From the NCBI GenBank assembly GCA_015499995.1, contig JADNRV010000652.1:1-19367 (forward strand): a DNA stretch of 19,367 bases. Reading direction: 5' to 3'. Below the pieces are notes generated by a model. The model saw only the letters and a program-made list of their open reading frames with translations. It was not told the origin of the DNA and made no database searches. Numbering within the stretch: position 1 is the stretch's first letter; each line of letters begins with the position of its first letter. Shown one piece after another: positions 8,201-18,407 of the stretch. The translations under genes and the position numbers were made by a program. This stretch comes from Flammula alnicola. Taxonomy: Eukaryota; Basidiomycota; Agaricomycetes; Agaricales; Strophariaceae.

Positions 8201-11200
8201 GGTGCTGTGAACGACGACGAGGCCAGCGAGCTTCAGAGACGAGCCTGCGAGATGGCTGCAACCTGCCGGGCAACCTTCGATGTCGACACTGGGACTCATC
8301 TTGACGCTCTCCTTCACTCTTCAGCAGACGTTGCCGTTCTCGTCGAGTGCGCCGTCATGGTTCATGACAACACCCCACCTCATCTTTCCCACGCACTCCT
8401 GGACTTTCAGAAATTGCTCCATCGAGATCGCCGACTCTTTCATCTTCTGGAGTCACCTGTTAATAAGCTCATTCATGCCGACCGACGCGGATTGGACACC
8501 GCCATCACGTCGGTTTGGTCGGAGTACCGTCCCGGAGATGGAGGGTGGCAGCGGTTGTATGAGCCTAACTCGCGATGGCTGACATCATTCACTGCTCCCT
8601 TGTGCGGTCAGCGAAGTCAACAAGTTCATTACGACATGCTGACCGGGAAATTGCTCGTGGACGGGAAACCGCTAGGACGTCTCCCTCGAGAGATTGTGGG
8701 TCATTCAACTTACAGACGGATCTTCGGCCAGGTATGGATGTTTTTGTGATTTGGCGTGAATAGGCTCACCTCCCTGCACCCAGAAAATTTTGGACGTCAT
8801 CCCTGCCGATATGCCTGGGATGGACTATGTGACTCGATCTCTGGTCTACGATTATCAGGTATATTGCTTCGTGCTTCTTCGTTATAGTGTTGGTCTAAAG
8901 CAGACGGCTGCATTAGGTTTTCTTTGCTCTTCGTGGTAGCCCTCAAAATCTCATTATACGCGCACGAACACCTTCAGGCCACGTCTTCGAGCTGGTTCCC
9001 CATAATGTTCTCCTGGCAGACCTACCTACCTTTTTTGCTACGGAACACACTCATTGGATGGATGTCCACAGCGGCGAAGTCGAATTTCGACCCCTTGATC
9101 GGCTATGGCACCAGTCATCTCAGAATTGGAGGCTTGTCTTCTCGCCAGACGGTCCTTCTAAGATGATCCAACGCACATCAGGAACTCGTTACCTCATTGA
9201 CATCCGAAGCGGGACATTCCAGGGCATAGCTGGACGTATTCGTCCTTTGGAGTACTCGGAATATCTGACCACTGTCTACGAGGTTCAATCAGGCACCCTC
9301 TCGATCGAGCTACCTCGATTCCGGCTTTCTTTTTTTTGAGCAGTGGCAAGCTGGAATCGAAGAATATGCTGGGTATGGTGATCGACGAGAACCAGTGCAC
9401 AGGGACCATGGTCGGACTGAGCAGCCAGCTCGTCCTTCGCCATAAAGACCCGAGATTTGCAGCTCTCCCTAGATCACGCTGTGTGCTCATACCCCACGGC
9501 GGCGTAGACTTCACCCTCTCCCCAGATCAAAATCACGTCCGCGTGAACATTGACACCCGCAGCAATTTCATGCGTCAAGTTATGTGGTACAAATACGAGA
9601 TCGACTCCGATCTTGGGTTACTCGTTAGCAACGTCAACCTCACTAGTCGGCTCTACAGGATCTACTTGCATGCTTTGTGTAGCCATCCTCTCCCAGACCC
9701 TCTGACGAGCCAGACAGGCACCGATCACGCGTTGCAGGAATTGGGCGCCGCTGGCTGTTTCTCGTTCCAGAGGCTGACAGAGGCTGACGTCAATCTCCTT
9801 CGGCTCATCGGAAATATCACTCCTCCTCGGCATTACTATCCGAAGCACCTTCGCGCCATGCAGACTATCAAGTGGTCTCCTCACCTTCCAGCCCTTTCTC
9901 AGCAGGGCACGTTCGACTCCGCCGTACACAGCATTCTGCAATATGCACAATCCCTAACCATCTTCGCTGAGCCAAAAGAAAGAGGAGTTGACCTTGACTA
10001 CAAGCTTGACTGTGATTCCTTCTTGATGACACGTGCAACGGGGAGGAATGCTGTCTACTACGAGGGCGGTGTCAATATATCACCGGATTTCGATAGGAGA
10101 CATGATTCTCGAGATTCTCCTCATATCACTGACCATGACTCTGATGGGATTGAGGCCCTGAACACCTCGCGGTTGGTGTACGCTTGGCCTGTAGGCCTTA
10201 CTCGCCCTCTCGAGACCTCTGAGCTCCTCGAGGCCTTCAAAGAGTGGCGCCACATGAGCGGACTTATCCCAGACCAATCTTTGATTTATACCCAAGAATG
10301 GCTGCACATTGATCTATCCGAAAAATGGCTCAGTCTCTATGATCTCTGTCGTCGAACAGGGCAACATATCTCAACGAAGTTTGAGTTGGTCTTTTCGTTC
10401 GCTGCTCTGGCTTATAGCAAGCCAAGCCTTCGGAAATATATTCCCATCCTACTAGCCATAGCCACTATACACAGGTCGTTCTTTATTGCTCCACCCCCGC
10501 ATTCGTCCTATGACCTGACAGATGGATTTGAGCCCCTTCGGGAACGGGTCCGGAGTATGATTGTTTCAGGAACCTACGATTTCGACAGCAGCCCCGCTGG
10601 GCAGCTCTTGCGAGAACCGAATGAGACTCTAAGCGCCTTCCGTTATCGACAATCCATGCACCACGAGGAAATTTCTCAGCGTAGAATCAATAATGCAGCA
10701 GACTACTTGATGAACCAGTGGCGCTGTTCCACTCCACGATCCCCTTTCTATCAAACCGACGACTCAAGCTGGTTCAACACCGAAAAGATCATGACCGGTG
10801 TCACGGCATACTTCGCGAGCTGTTCTCGCAATACGGACCTTCGCTCATTCGCTTCTCAGGTCACAACGATGCTCGAGGAAAACTATCATTGACAGGCGGA
10901 CAGATTCCCAAATTCCGCTTTGTCCCCCAGTTTGACATCAACTGTGGTCAATTTGACTCCCCTTTTACCTTGGCAAACCTTCTTTACAGTCGTACGAATT
11001 CTGGCCCGGCGCGTTCTACCCGCGAGTTTGGAACAGAGGCGCCCATCAATCCCAAAGCCTTTGGCAAACCCATTGACACTAGCGATTTAGAGAATCTCAT
11101 CTCCCAATTTCAGCGCAACGGTCCCTCTGTGCTCACTCAACTGTATAGCAAGCGTCTCGAAAGCAGCCGGAGAGAATTGCATGGCAGGCAGCCTTCTATA

Positions 11201-14200
11201 TTTCCCGAGCATGTGCCTCCCTTGGATGTCTGTCTTGCATATCGGAGCGGGTGCCAGAGTCGCCTGCGTAACATTTCGTCGTCAATCCAATCTGCTTTGG
11301 CGCCTTCAACGACTACAGAAATTATCCTCGCGGATGCAGGGTTGTGGCCTCGCATTCATCCCCGTGCCATGTTACATCCCCTGGCTTCCACAGCTAACAT
11401 CCATCTTACTTCAGAATGGGCCGAGAGTTTGACCAACTTTGCCGAGGTCTTCATCGAGTACCAGCACTCCCAGCGGTTGGTGGCGTATGCCCTTCACCTA
11501 GAAGCCGATAACTTCTTTAAAGAGCTCGACAACGCATCATTCAATCGGTCGGATGCAGAGAAGAATCCTGACTGGCTATTGATACAGGTAAGAATGAATT
11601 GTAACTGGAATACCGAGCTTAGTTTCCTGACGGCATTGATTACTTTCAGATCCAAGGAAACTTCATCACCCGTGCGGTCCAGTCTGATGTTGCGCGAGAG
11701 ATGATAACACCCTCCTCGAGAGATAACACAGTTCTCCAGCTCAACATGGGAGAGGGGAAATCTCATGTCATCGTCCCTCTTGTGGCGGTGGCTCTGGCTG
11801 ACTCGCACAAGCTTGTTCGAGTTGTTGTTCTAAAGCCTCTTGCAGGTCAAATGTTCCATCTTCTCGTCGAGCGCATTTCTGGGCTTGCCAATCGTCGAAT
11901 ATTCTATCTTCCGTTCTCCCGTGACGTAACAATGAACGTGCAACAGATCCAGCATATTCGAAATCTATTCCAGGAGTGTGCTCGCGTTCAAGGAGTCTTG
12001 GTGACCCAACCGGAACATATCCTTTCTTTCCGGTTGATGGTAATTGACCGAATGCTATCTTCGGACTCTCCTCTCAACGACGCTGCACAGGAGTTGCAGG
12101 AGACGCAGGCATGGCTGACTTCCGCTTCGCGAGACATCCTCGACGAGAGCGACGAACTTCTCCATGTCCGGTATCAACTTATCTACACTATGGATGAGCA
12201 GCAGCCACTCGATGGCGGCCCAGATCGCTGGACTACCACACAAATGATATTTGACCTTGTGCGCCGCCATATCAAGCAGCTCCATGATGAATTTCCTGAG
12301 CAGGTTGAGCTTCTCGAGCACCATGGGGCGGAGGCTTACGAAGGAGAATTTTCCCATGTTCGTCTGCTTGGAGCCTCGGCTTCGCAGAAACTCGTTTCCC
12401 AAATTGCCGAAGATGCCTTGATTGGAGCGCTTAAAAACTTGACTTTTGTTGGTCTCAGCGCGCAGCCTCGTCTCCGTACTGCAGTCCTTCGCTTTATCAA
12501 GGAGCACAGTGTCGACCGTGAAACGTACCTCACTGTCAAACGTTTCTATGGAAAATCTGTTCTCTGGCAAGGCCTCCTCCTACTTCGCGGTCTCCTTGCC
12601 CATGGTATCCTGGTATATGTTCTTAGCCAACGACGTTGGAGAGTGGACTATGGACTTGACTTGAAACGCTCACTGCTCGCTGTTCCTTACAGAGCTAAGG
12701 TATTTCTCACACCTTTCTAACTTCACTTATGAATTTTAATCACGCCATATGCTACAGGATATGCCCAGCTTACGGAGCGAGTTCGGTCATCCAGACGTAG
12801 CCGTTTGCCTGACGTGTTTGAGCTACTACTACGGAGGTCTCACTCTCTCCCAAGTGCGAGAATGCTTTGACCTTCTCATCAAGCTCGACAATCCTCCTCT
12901 AGATACGAGAAGTGGGTTAAGCGGGGCGGAAGAGACATTCCTGTGTTGCTTCGCCAGCTCATAGGGGTGAACACGAAGGATGTGCAGACGTTTACAAGCG
13001 ATGTTGTTCCTATCTTCCAGCATAACCAAGCCGTCGTCGACTTCTTCCTTTCACAAGTCGTTTTTCCCAAGGAGGCCAAAGATTCCTTCCAAACTGGGCA
13101 CTCTGGATGGGATTTGGCGGAGCACAAGCCTAACTTCACCACTGGTTTCAGCGGAACAAACGACAACTCTGATTTGCTACCCACGTCGATCACTCAGAGC
13201 GACCCGTCAATCAACTACGAACAAACGCTCAAGTTCTCAGGTATCTGCTTCGACCCGAGAACGACAGGTACATCTGCACCGAAGGCGCAAAAGGACAACC
13301 ATGTTCAGTGACGGAGTTTTTGGAGTTACTGGTTCGGGAGTCGCAGAGGTCAGAGTTCTGCTTGACGTCGGGGCCCAGGTTAGCTCGTATTGTTATGAAT
13401 TAAAATATTCTAACTGATTATAGATGCTGGAAATGACAACCAGCAGTTGGTCGAGCACTGGTTATCGTTAAGGCAGGACGTTGCGGCAGGTGTTTCTTCG
13501 ATGATGCGGACAAGTTGTTGGTTCTCAGTCGGGATGGCGTGGTTGAACCACTCTACTCATCACCTTTCTTTCAACTGCTTCATCAATGTGTCATCTATCT
13601 CGACGATGCGCATACGAGGGGAACCGACCTTAAGCTTCCTGTTAACTTTCGAGCTGTGGTAACACTGGTCCCAAAGTCACAAAAGACAGGTTGGTTCAAG
13701 GTACGTTGCTGGTTTGCCTCTACTGTTAAACATTGACACGAAAAACATTCAGGCTGCATGCGGATGCGAAAGCTAGGTCAAGGCAATCCATCATCTTCTG
13801 CGCTCCTCCGAGGTGGACAGGAGCATACGAGAGGCCGAAAACATCGGTTCATTATGCCCAGTAAAGGTCATCGACGTTCTCAGCTGGGTGATGTCGAAGA
13901 CATGCACCGACATCGAACATCACACACCCCATTGGGTCCAACAGGGTGTTGACTATCACAATAGACGAAAAGCAGACGACGCATTTTCTGCCTCTGAAGC
14001 GGACGTTGAACTTTCTGAAACACGCTTGGCTTCAACCCGCAGCACGATCCCTGGACGAAATGTATGGTTTCATGACCAAATACACCTCCAACTCGGTCAA
14101 CGACATTCCAGCCATGCGCGAGCGCCTTCGCCTGCTCGGAGTCACAACGGTGCGCGATGCACAAATGGAGGAGGAGCAGGAAAGGGAGGTCAGTCATGAG

Positions 14201-15008
14201 GTCGAGCAGGAGCTACAGCTGGAGAGACCCCCCAGAGTCCCGCCTGCTGTGCATCACCTGGACGAAGAAGTTCGGCGCTTTGTCCGACAGGGTACCATCC
14301 GCCCCAACTCCGACATCTTCTTCCCTCTCATGACCCCGCTCCGTTCTGAATCCGACGCGCTCAGTCCTCAGAAGCGATGGTCGAGACAACTTCTGGCTAC
14401 TCGAGACTTCATGACCACAACGAAGAACGGAAAAGAGAAATCTGTTCTCACCGACTATCTGCGTCCCGTCAACTGGATTGTCTCACATGTGCTTAGGGAT
14501 GGAAGCTTGATTCTCGTCGTGATGAGCCCATATGGTCAATATTCTTCTTCAGGATATTCGCGCAAGCAAGGTCGTACGCCTGCATATGTTTGCGCCCCGC
14601 ACCACTCAGACCATGAAACCATTCGACGACCTCACGTTCTACTGCGTCCCACCATTGCCGCCAAGAAACACTGCTTCGGTATCCCTGTCTCTCGATGTAC
14701 GTTGTCAGCTCAACATCTGGGCTGGCCAGCTCTATTTGGACGAATATGAGACATACCGCCGTCTATGCCTGCTTTTGGGCGTCTCCTGGAGTGAAGAAAC
14801 GGGATACAGTTCAGTGGAGATGGATCGATTTGTTCCTAGAAGAGGACGGATTGGGGAGATGGTGGATGTATGCCTGTTCGACGAGAGTCCGTTGGCATTG
14901 TTGAAGACGCTGTTTGGGCTGAGGAGGAAGGGCATGACCTATGAGCTGACGCACATGGGTAAGCTTCTGCATGCTCGTCTGCTTTCACGAGAAGACTTTG
15001 AGGAGTGA
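5243..15008 (+). CDS. giant DUF6606-DUF3638-DUF3645 ATPase-like protein, nine exons, frame interrupted
   Basis: Exons: 5243-5531, 5594-8010, 8067-8731, 8784-8858, 8917-11587, 11650-12699, 12758-13378, 13424-13700 and 13753-15008. All introns are 45-62 nt with GT..AG ends. The ATG at 5243 has a CCACCATGG context and is followed by LEDLLYMLNHVFLTPKLPQE, the family N-terminus (DUF6606 region, about residues 10-270). A CxxC pair (SCYKC, about 7150) precedes a conserved YEWPLP block. The DUF3638 core starts at about residue 2040, with LNMGEGKSHVIVPL (11740-11781, a SecA/DEAD-like motif I) and ILDESDE (12136-12156, motif II-like). DUF3645 (FGHPDVAVCLTCLSYYYGG) begins at about 12788. Conserved C-terminal blocks FFLSQVVFPKEAKD, TTGFSGTNDN, YLDDAHTRGTDLKLP, CMRMRKLGQG and HAWLQPAARSLDEMYG follow. 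The length is about 3,100 residues, normal for this fungal family. Function is unknown. Databases sometimes label it 'ubiquitinyl hydrolase', which I cannot support. About twelve frame changes are needed (listed under findings). Confidence 0.85.
7105..7147 (+). other. frame change in the giant gene (-1)
   Basis: Frame 1 (RCSCEYYE) gives way to frame 0 (HSSSCYKCKLQREADS) inside this 43-bp GC-rich stretch. No intron pairing keeps both conserved blocks: the only frame-compatible donor that uses the CAG at 7145-7147 (GT at 7053) would delete the first block. One missing base is the simplest explanation. Confidence 0.6.
9330..9337 (+). other. T8 run with one base too few (frame change)
   Basis: The conserved block LPRFRLSFF runs into TGA after eight T. 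A ninth T would give FFLSSGKLESKNM, which continues the family sequence in frame 0. It is the clearest homopolymer lesion in the gene. Confidence 0.75.
10860..10903 (+). other. possible 44-nt intron or frame change
   Basis: The frame moves from 0 (RSFASQVTTMLEENYH, then TGA) to 2 (IPKFRFVPQFDINCG). A GTCACA...GGACAG intron of 44 nt would join the two in phase 0. Alternatively one base is missing near the A4 run at about 10879-10882. The donor is weak and the intron would be the shortest in the gene, so the call is open. Confidence 0.45.
12902..13812 (+). other. cluster of eight single-base frame breaks
   Basis: The family sequence can be read without loss only by adding one base at each of: about 12904 (GAT/TAC), 13233 (AAG/GTT), 13355 (GAG/GTT), 13438 (ACA/AAC), 13494 (TTT), 13668 (CTGG/GTCCC), 13784 (GGC/CAA) and 13810 (CCG/GAG). 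Each restores a conserved block on both sides, and each missing base would double or lengthen a run. The splice sites of both introns in this stretch are intact and there are no nonsense codons apart from those created by the shifts. Confidence 0.8.
14011..14536 (+). other. two further frame breaks near the 3' end
   Basis: At about 14012-14014 an extra T (GAACTTTCTG) separates EADVEL from LKHAWLQPAARS. At about 14534-14535 the frame moves from LILVVMSPY to VNILLQDIRASK, which needs either one base fewer or two bases more. The family usually has a Glu before this block, which would favour two missing bases. Confidence 0.65.
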
Positions 15009-15977
15009 TTTGAGATTTTGAGGAATGGGAAGAGGTGTGTCGCCTAACATCCCTTTTCGTGATCTGAGTAACCTTTAACTTACCGGTGTTTATAAAGTTC
15101 GGGATTGCTAGTATGGCTTTTGTATCGTTGGTGACATGTTACGAGTCCCAGAAATTTGAATGTATGTTTCCTGCGTCAAGACAATTATATTAGTGCCCCA
15201 GATGATATAGATATAAAGCACACAAATACCCTTTTTCCACGTCCGCGTCTGTACAAGCATCAGGGTCTTCCTACCATCGCTATTGGTAAGACTGGTCAGT
15301 GAATATATTGTCCAGGCACGGCGATGTAAGCGGATTTGCAGATTTCAAGGCCATTGAATCTCAAGTCTGCCGAACTTGAGACGTGTCCATGGTGAATTAT
15401 TCGGTGGAAGGTAACGTTGAGCATGAATCCGAAGTGGGCGCCTCTTCTGCATATGAAGTATCGCCGAGAGGCTTGTAAATCTGGAAATCATATCCGAGAA
15501 TGGCTGCAGAACTCACCCGTGCAAATAGGGCTGCTGGCCGTAACCGTTGCGTCCAGGATTCCGGCAAAAAAATAAAAAATCCTATACGGCTCCTTAAATC
15601 TTACTTTCTTGAGCTGATGAACGTTAGCAATCGATAGGCGCTCGGGCTGAAGCGATTTCATTGCTAGTCTCGAAATTGCAGACATTGCGCTCGGACTTGG
15701 TGTCCACTTCACGGTTTCCGAAAAGAGAATTTAATCGATAAATATATGAATAATCATCTACCAAACTCTGCACTGTGAAGGCCCTTCCCGACAGCCCGCC
15801 CACCAAACGTCAGCGCTAAAGCCTCGTCTGGATCGTCTCTGTCGCGCAACATCGTCATAATCTAATCTAATCTACGCGCCCACTATTACAACGCCAATGC
15901 TCTGGCTGCTGCAGCGATGTACATACGTGACACCACGACCAGGCGACAATTGCCACCTTTCGAGTTCCTCCAAAGTT
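15009..15977. other. tail-to-tail intergenic region
   Basis: This is the 3' flank shared by the convergent giant gene and deaminase gene. No exon with recognisable homology was found. The 74-codon minus-strand frame at 15488-15712 has no features that support it. AT-rich stretches at about 15085-15220 probably include the 3' UTR end of the giant gene. Confidence 0.45.
15858..15872 (+). repeat. (TAATC)3 microsatellite
   Basis: Three exact copies of TAATC lie in the tail-to-tail spacer. It is a minor simple repeat without an obvious role. Confidence 0.6.
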
Positions 15978-16020
15978 TCACTCAGCTTTTACCATGGTAT
16001 CTTCGTTAAATGTATCAAAA

Positions 16021-18037
16021 TCATCGCAGTCGACAGGCGACTGTGTTATAGTGGACGCTGCGACGAGAACGAGTCTGAGAAGCATTCCGAAGAGCAGATG
16101 CAAGTTTACGCCATAAAATGTCCTCCAGGTCGCGGAGAACAGCAATATCAACCCCCACCAGAGGCGGGCTCCATGCATAGATAACTCCGTGCGATGCAGG
16201 CAGATTGATATCAGTCAGTTTATTGCCAAGCCAATTGCAACACCAGCAACAATTGTTGCTGACGGCGATGGCTCTCTCGAACGTCGCCTGCATAAGAAGT
16301 CAAATATTTTGTAGATCAGACAATGGCAGGAGAAAAAACAGACAAGAAACATACCGGCCCAATAATCTCCTCCAGCACCGCCTCATTCTGGATCTGAACG
16401 TCATATTTGACGCGATCGGAGCCTTCAGCGAAGTAGCTCAGAAGTCCCATTAGAGTTGTTTCTGCGTGAACGGTACCCGTGAACCTGAACGGACAGAGAT
16501 CGGGAAGTGAATCCCCAATAGTGGCGCGAGCTGCCAGAGATGAAGCAGGGTATCGGCGGAAGAATTCTGCATTAATGTCGTCCTTCGACATGACCTTGAC
16601 GCTGCAGCGGGGAACCTCTACCAAGCCGATGTCGAGGTTCTCAGGTACTCGAAGACTCAAGGTCCGATCGTACAAACTCATTATTGCGGCATGCCACGCC
16701 ACAATAGACTGTAAGTACTGGAGAACCTGTTGTCCTCGGCTTTCCGTCGGCTCTCGTCCCATGTCATCTAGGTACGGAACCATCAGCTCAGCACCGGGAT
16801 TGAACATATCTCTACTCACCGGATGCTACATTATCTGCATAAGCGAAACGATAAGTTCGTCTGGTACATGGGAAATTGTATTATTACATACCGTCTGTAG
16901 GCGATTCCAAGCCGAGGCGGTACGCGAGTGACGTCTTAGTCAAAAGAATCTGTACGACATTTGCCTCCCAGTTTATGAAACGATACAAAAGGTGACAAAA
17001 TGCATGGACATCCCGCAGCGCGGACGCTACTTTCTCTGGCCGCTTCTCACCTGCTGGCTTCGACCGCTCTGCTTCCTTTGCGTCGTTCGCTTTCTTGACT
17101 GAACGTTTTACATGTTCAAGTACTCTTGCAAGGAATTGGGCCCAGGCCTTTACAGTCGTATTCGATAGCTCCCACTGGACTTGGCCGCCAGAACCGTCGA
17201 GGGTTCGTTGTCTCATCCCATCGGGAAACATGGCTTGGCTAGATGCCCACATAGGTCGATTGATCCATTGAATGTCGTCAAGCTCGCATTCTCCGGGCGT
17301 CCAGTAGTATATTCTCTGAACCAGGTTCACTTTCCAGGACTGCTCGTCTTGGAATACACGCGAAGAAAGTTTCCGGAAGCTGCGATCCACGACAAACAAG
17401 CAAAAGTCACTGAATTGCTTGACTCGATCCCCGGAATGGGAATTGTAGTTTGCCAAAATAGCGCAGAGGTCTGAGATGTGTTCCTTGAGGGTGACTTCAC
17501 TGTCGCTGTGAAAGAATTATCAGCGCGTGGTGGGAAAATGGTATCAGCACACGTACTATTCACCCACCACCTGCTGGAATGTCTTGTCCCCTTTCGCCAC
17601 CACTTCCACCCTTAGTTCCGATGGAGGCGACATATTAAAAGGGTTTTGCGTCACGACCAGGATCCGTACCCCTTCAATGGTGATACTGCCTGTCACGGCG
17701 ATGGCCTTTGCTTCGTTGTCGAATGTGTCGTTGCACGTGAAAAGGGCGACCAAATGACGCAGAAACAAGGGAACCTCAGTCTTCTTGCTTGTGGGAGAGG
17801 CTCGTGTACCCATACCCTGGAGCATGGTAGTAAGGGTGCGGATACGTTCCGCAACACTACTGAATGTGACATTATCAGCAGATGGCATAGCGAGCGGCGA
17901 AAAACTGAGGTTGGTAGAGCTTGTCCAGCTCCTCCAGACGAGCGTCGTCGGTCAACGACAGGAAGTGGGGGTAATGCGGAGACGAGTCTGAATACGAGTC
18001 AGATAAGGGCTTAGATGCACCCTTGAAAACTGGTCAT
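16021..18037 (-). CDS. OTT_1508-like deaminase, copy A (nearly intact)
   Basis: Exons on the minus strand: about 18037-17557, 17505-16892, 16834-16820 (microexon), 16767-16355 and 16287-16021. The introns are 51, 57, 52 and 67 nt. The product is about 595 residues. The N-terminal two thirds (LTDDARLEELDKLYQPQFFA, VAERIRTLTTML, QFSDFCLFVVDRS, FINWEANVVQILLTKTSLA) match the long helical N-region of mushroom proteins of this family. The C-terminal deaminase fold has the zinc His and catalytic Glu in HAETTLMGLL (16460-16468) and the second zinc motif in NNCCWCCNWLGNKL (16237-16251), followed by HGVIYAWSPP. The family is predicted to deaminate nucleotides or nucleic acids, but its substrate is unknown. 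Two possible 1-base lesions lie at about 18017-18022 and 17874-17882, near the start. A shift near 16065 would instead end the protein CDDFDTFNEDTMVKAE at 15978. The start at 18037 is tentative. Confidence 0.75.
16820..16834 (-). other. 15-nt microexon in deaminase copy A
   Basis: The exon ATAATGTAGCATCCG lies between TATGCAG and GTGAGT. It keeps phase 1 on both sides and encodes DNVAS between TD and DDMG. The pseudogene copy has a 15-nt counterpart at the same place (19230-19244) with the same flanking splice signals, so the microexon predates the duplication. Confidence 0.65.
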
Positions 18038-18407
18038 GTCCAAAAAGGATTGCGGCGGCAAATCCGAGTTGCGTTCTCTCCCTACGGCATTGATTCGGCA
18101 ATGGTCCGTCGGTTTTCCTTATTGGGGAGTACTCCTCAGCTGCCAGTGTCACACAAGTGGCCGCAAAAACCCCCGAGGAGCCGGTCAGTACATTTTATTT
18201 TTTGAAGTTCCTTTAGAAGTGTACACCTCTAGTGCGAGTCCCACCAAAGTCCCACTGCACATCGAGGCGATTTTAAATTTTACAGTATATACTATATGAT
18301 ATAGCAAGTCGTAAGTATAAACAGTTGAATTTTTCAATTCACCACGATCCTTCTTAAAGGCTTCTTTCATCTCGCTATATTCACGCGACAGTTGTTCCAT
18401 TTCCGTT
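18038..18407. other. spacer between tandem deaminase copies, with a short coiled-coil-like frame
   Basis: It lies 5' of copy A and 3' of copy B. On the minus strand, a TTTGTAG acceptor (about 18409-18415) leads into TEMEQLSREYSEMKEAFKKD (about 18348-18408), a strongly helical, charged segment. It is then followed by AT-rich sequence with TATATACTATATGATATA at 18285-18302. The helical segment may be the C-terminal exon of copy B. It could also be a 5' exon of copy A, but no splice path was found. The AT-rich part may be the promoter of copy A. Confidence 0.35.

Noticed and set aside
12055..12570. 171-codon minus-strand frame opposite the DUF3638 core
   Set aside because: It is antisense to the most conserved part of the gene and has no signals of its own.
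15488..15712. 74-codon minus-strand frame in the tail-to-tail spacer
   Set aside because: It is short, its composition is not distinctive, and there is no domain, intron partner or promoter.
16768..16819. Coding reading SRDMFNPGAELMVPYL upstream of DDMGREP
   Set aside because: It looks like protein, but it starts GTGAGT and ends CTAG, has a CTGAT branch-like site, is joined in phase with the microexon, and is poorly conserved in its second half in copy B. It is better explained as an intron.
18230..18250. tRNA T-arm-like GCGAGTCCCACC
   Set aside because: No matching acceptor stem, D arm or anticodon arm could be drawn around it.
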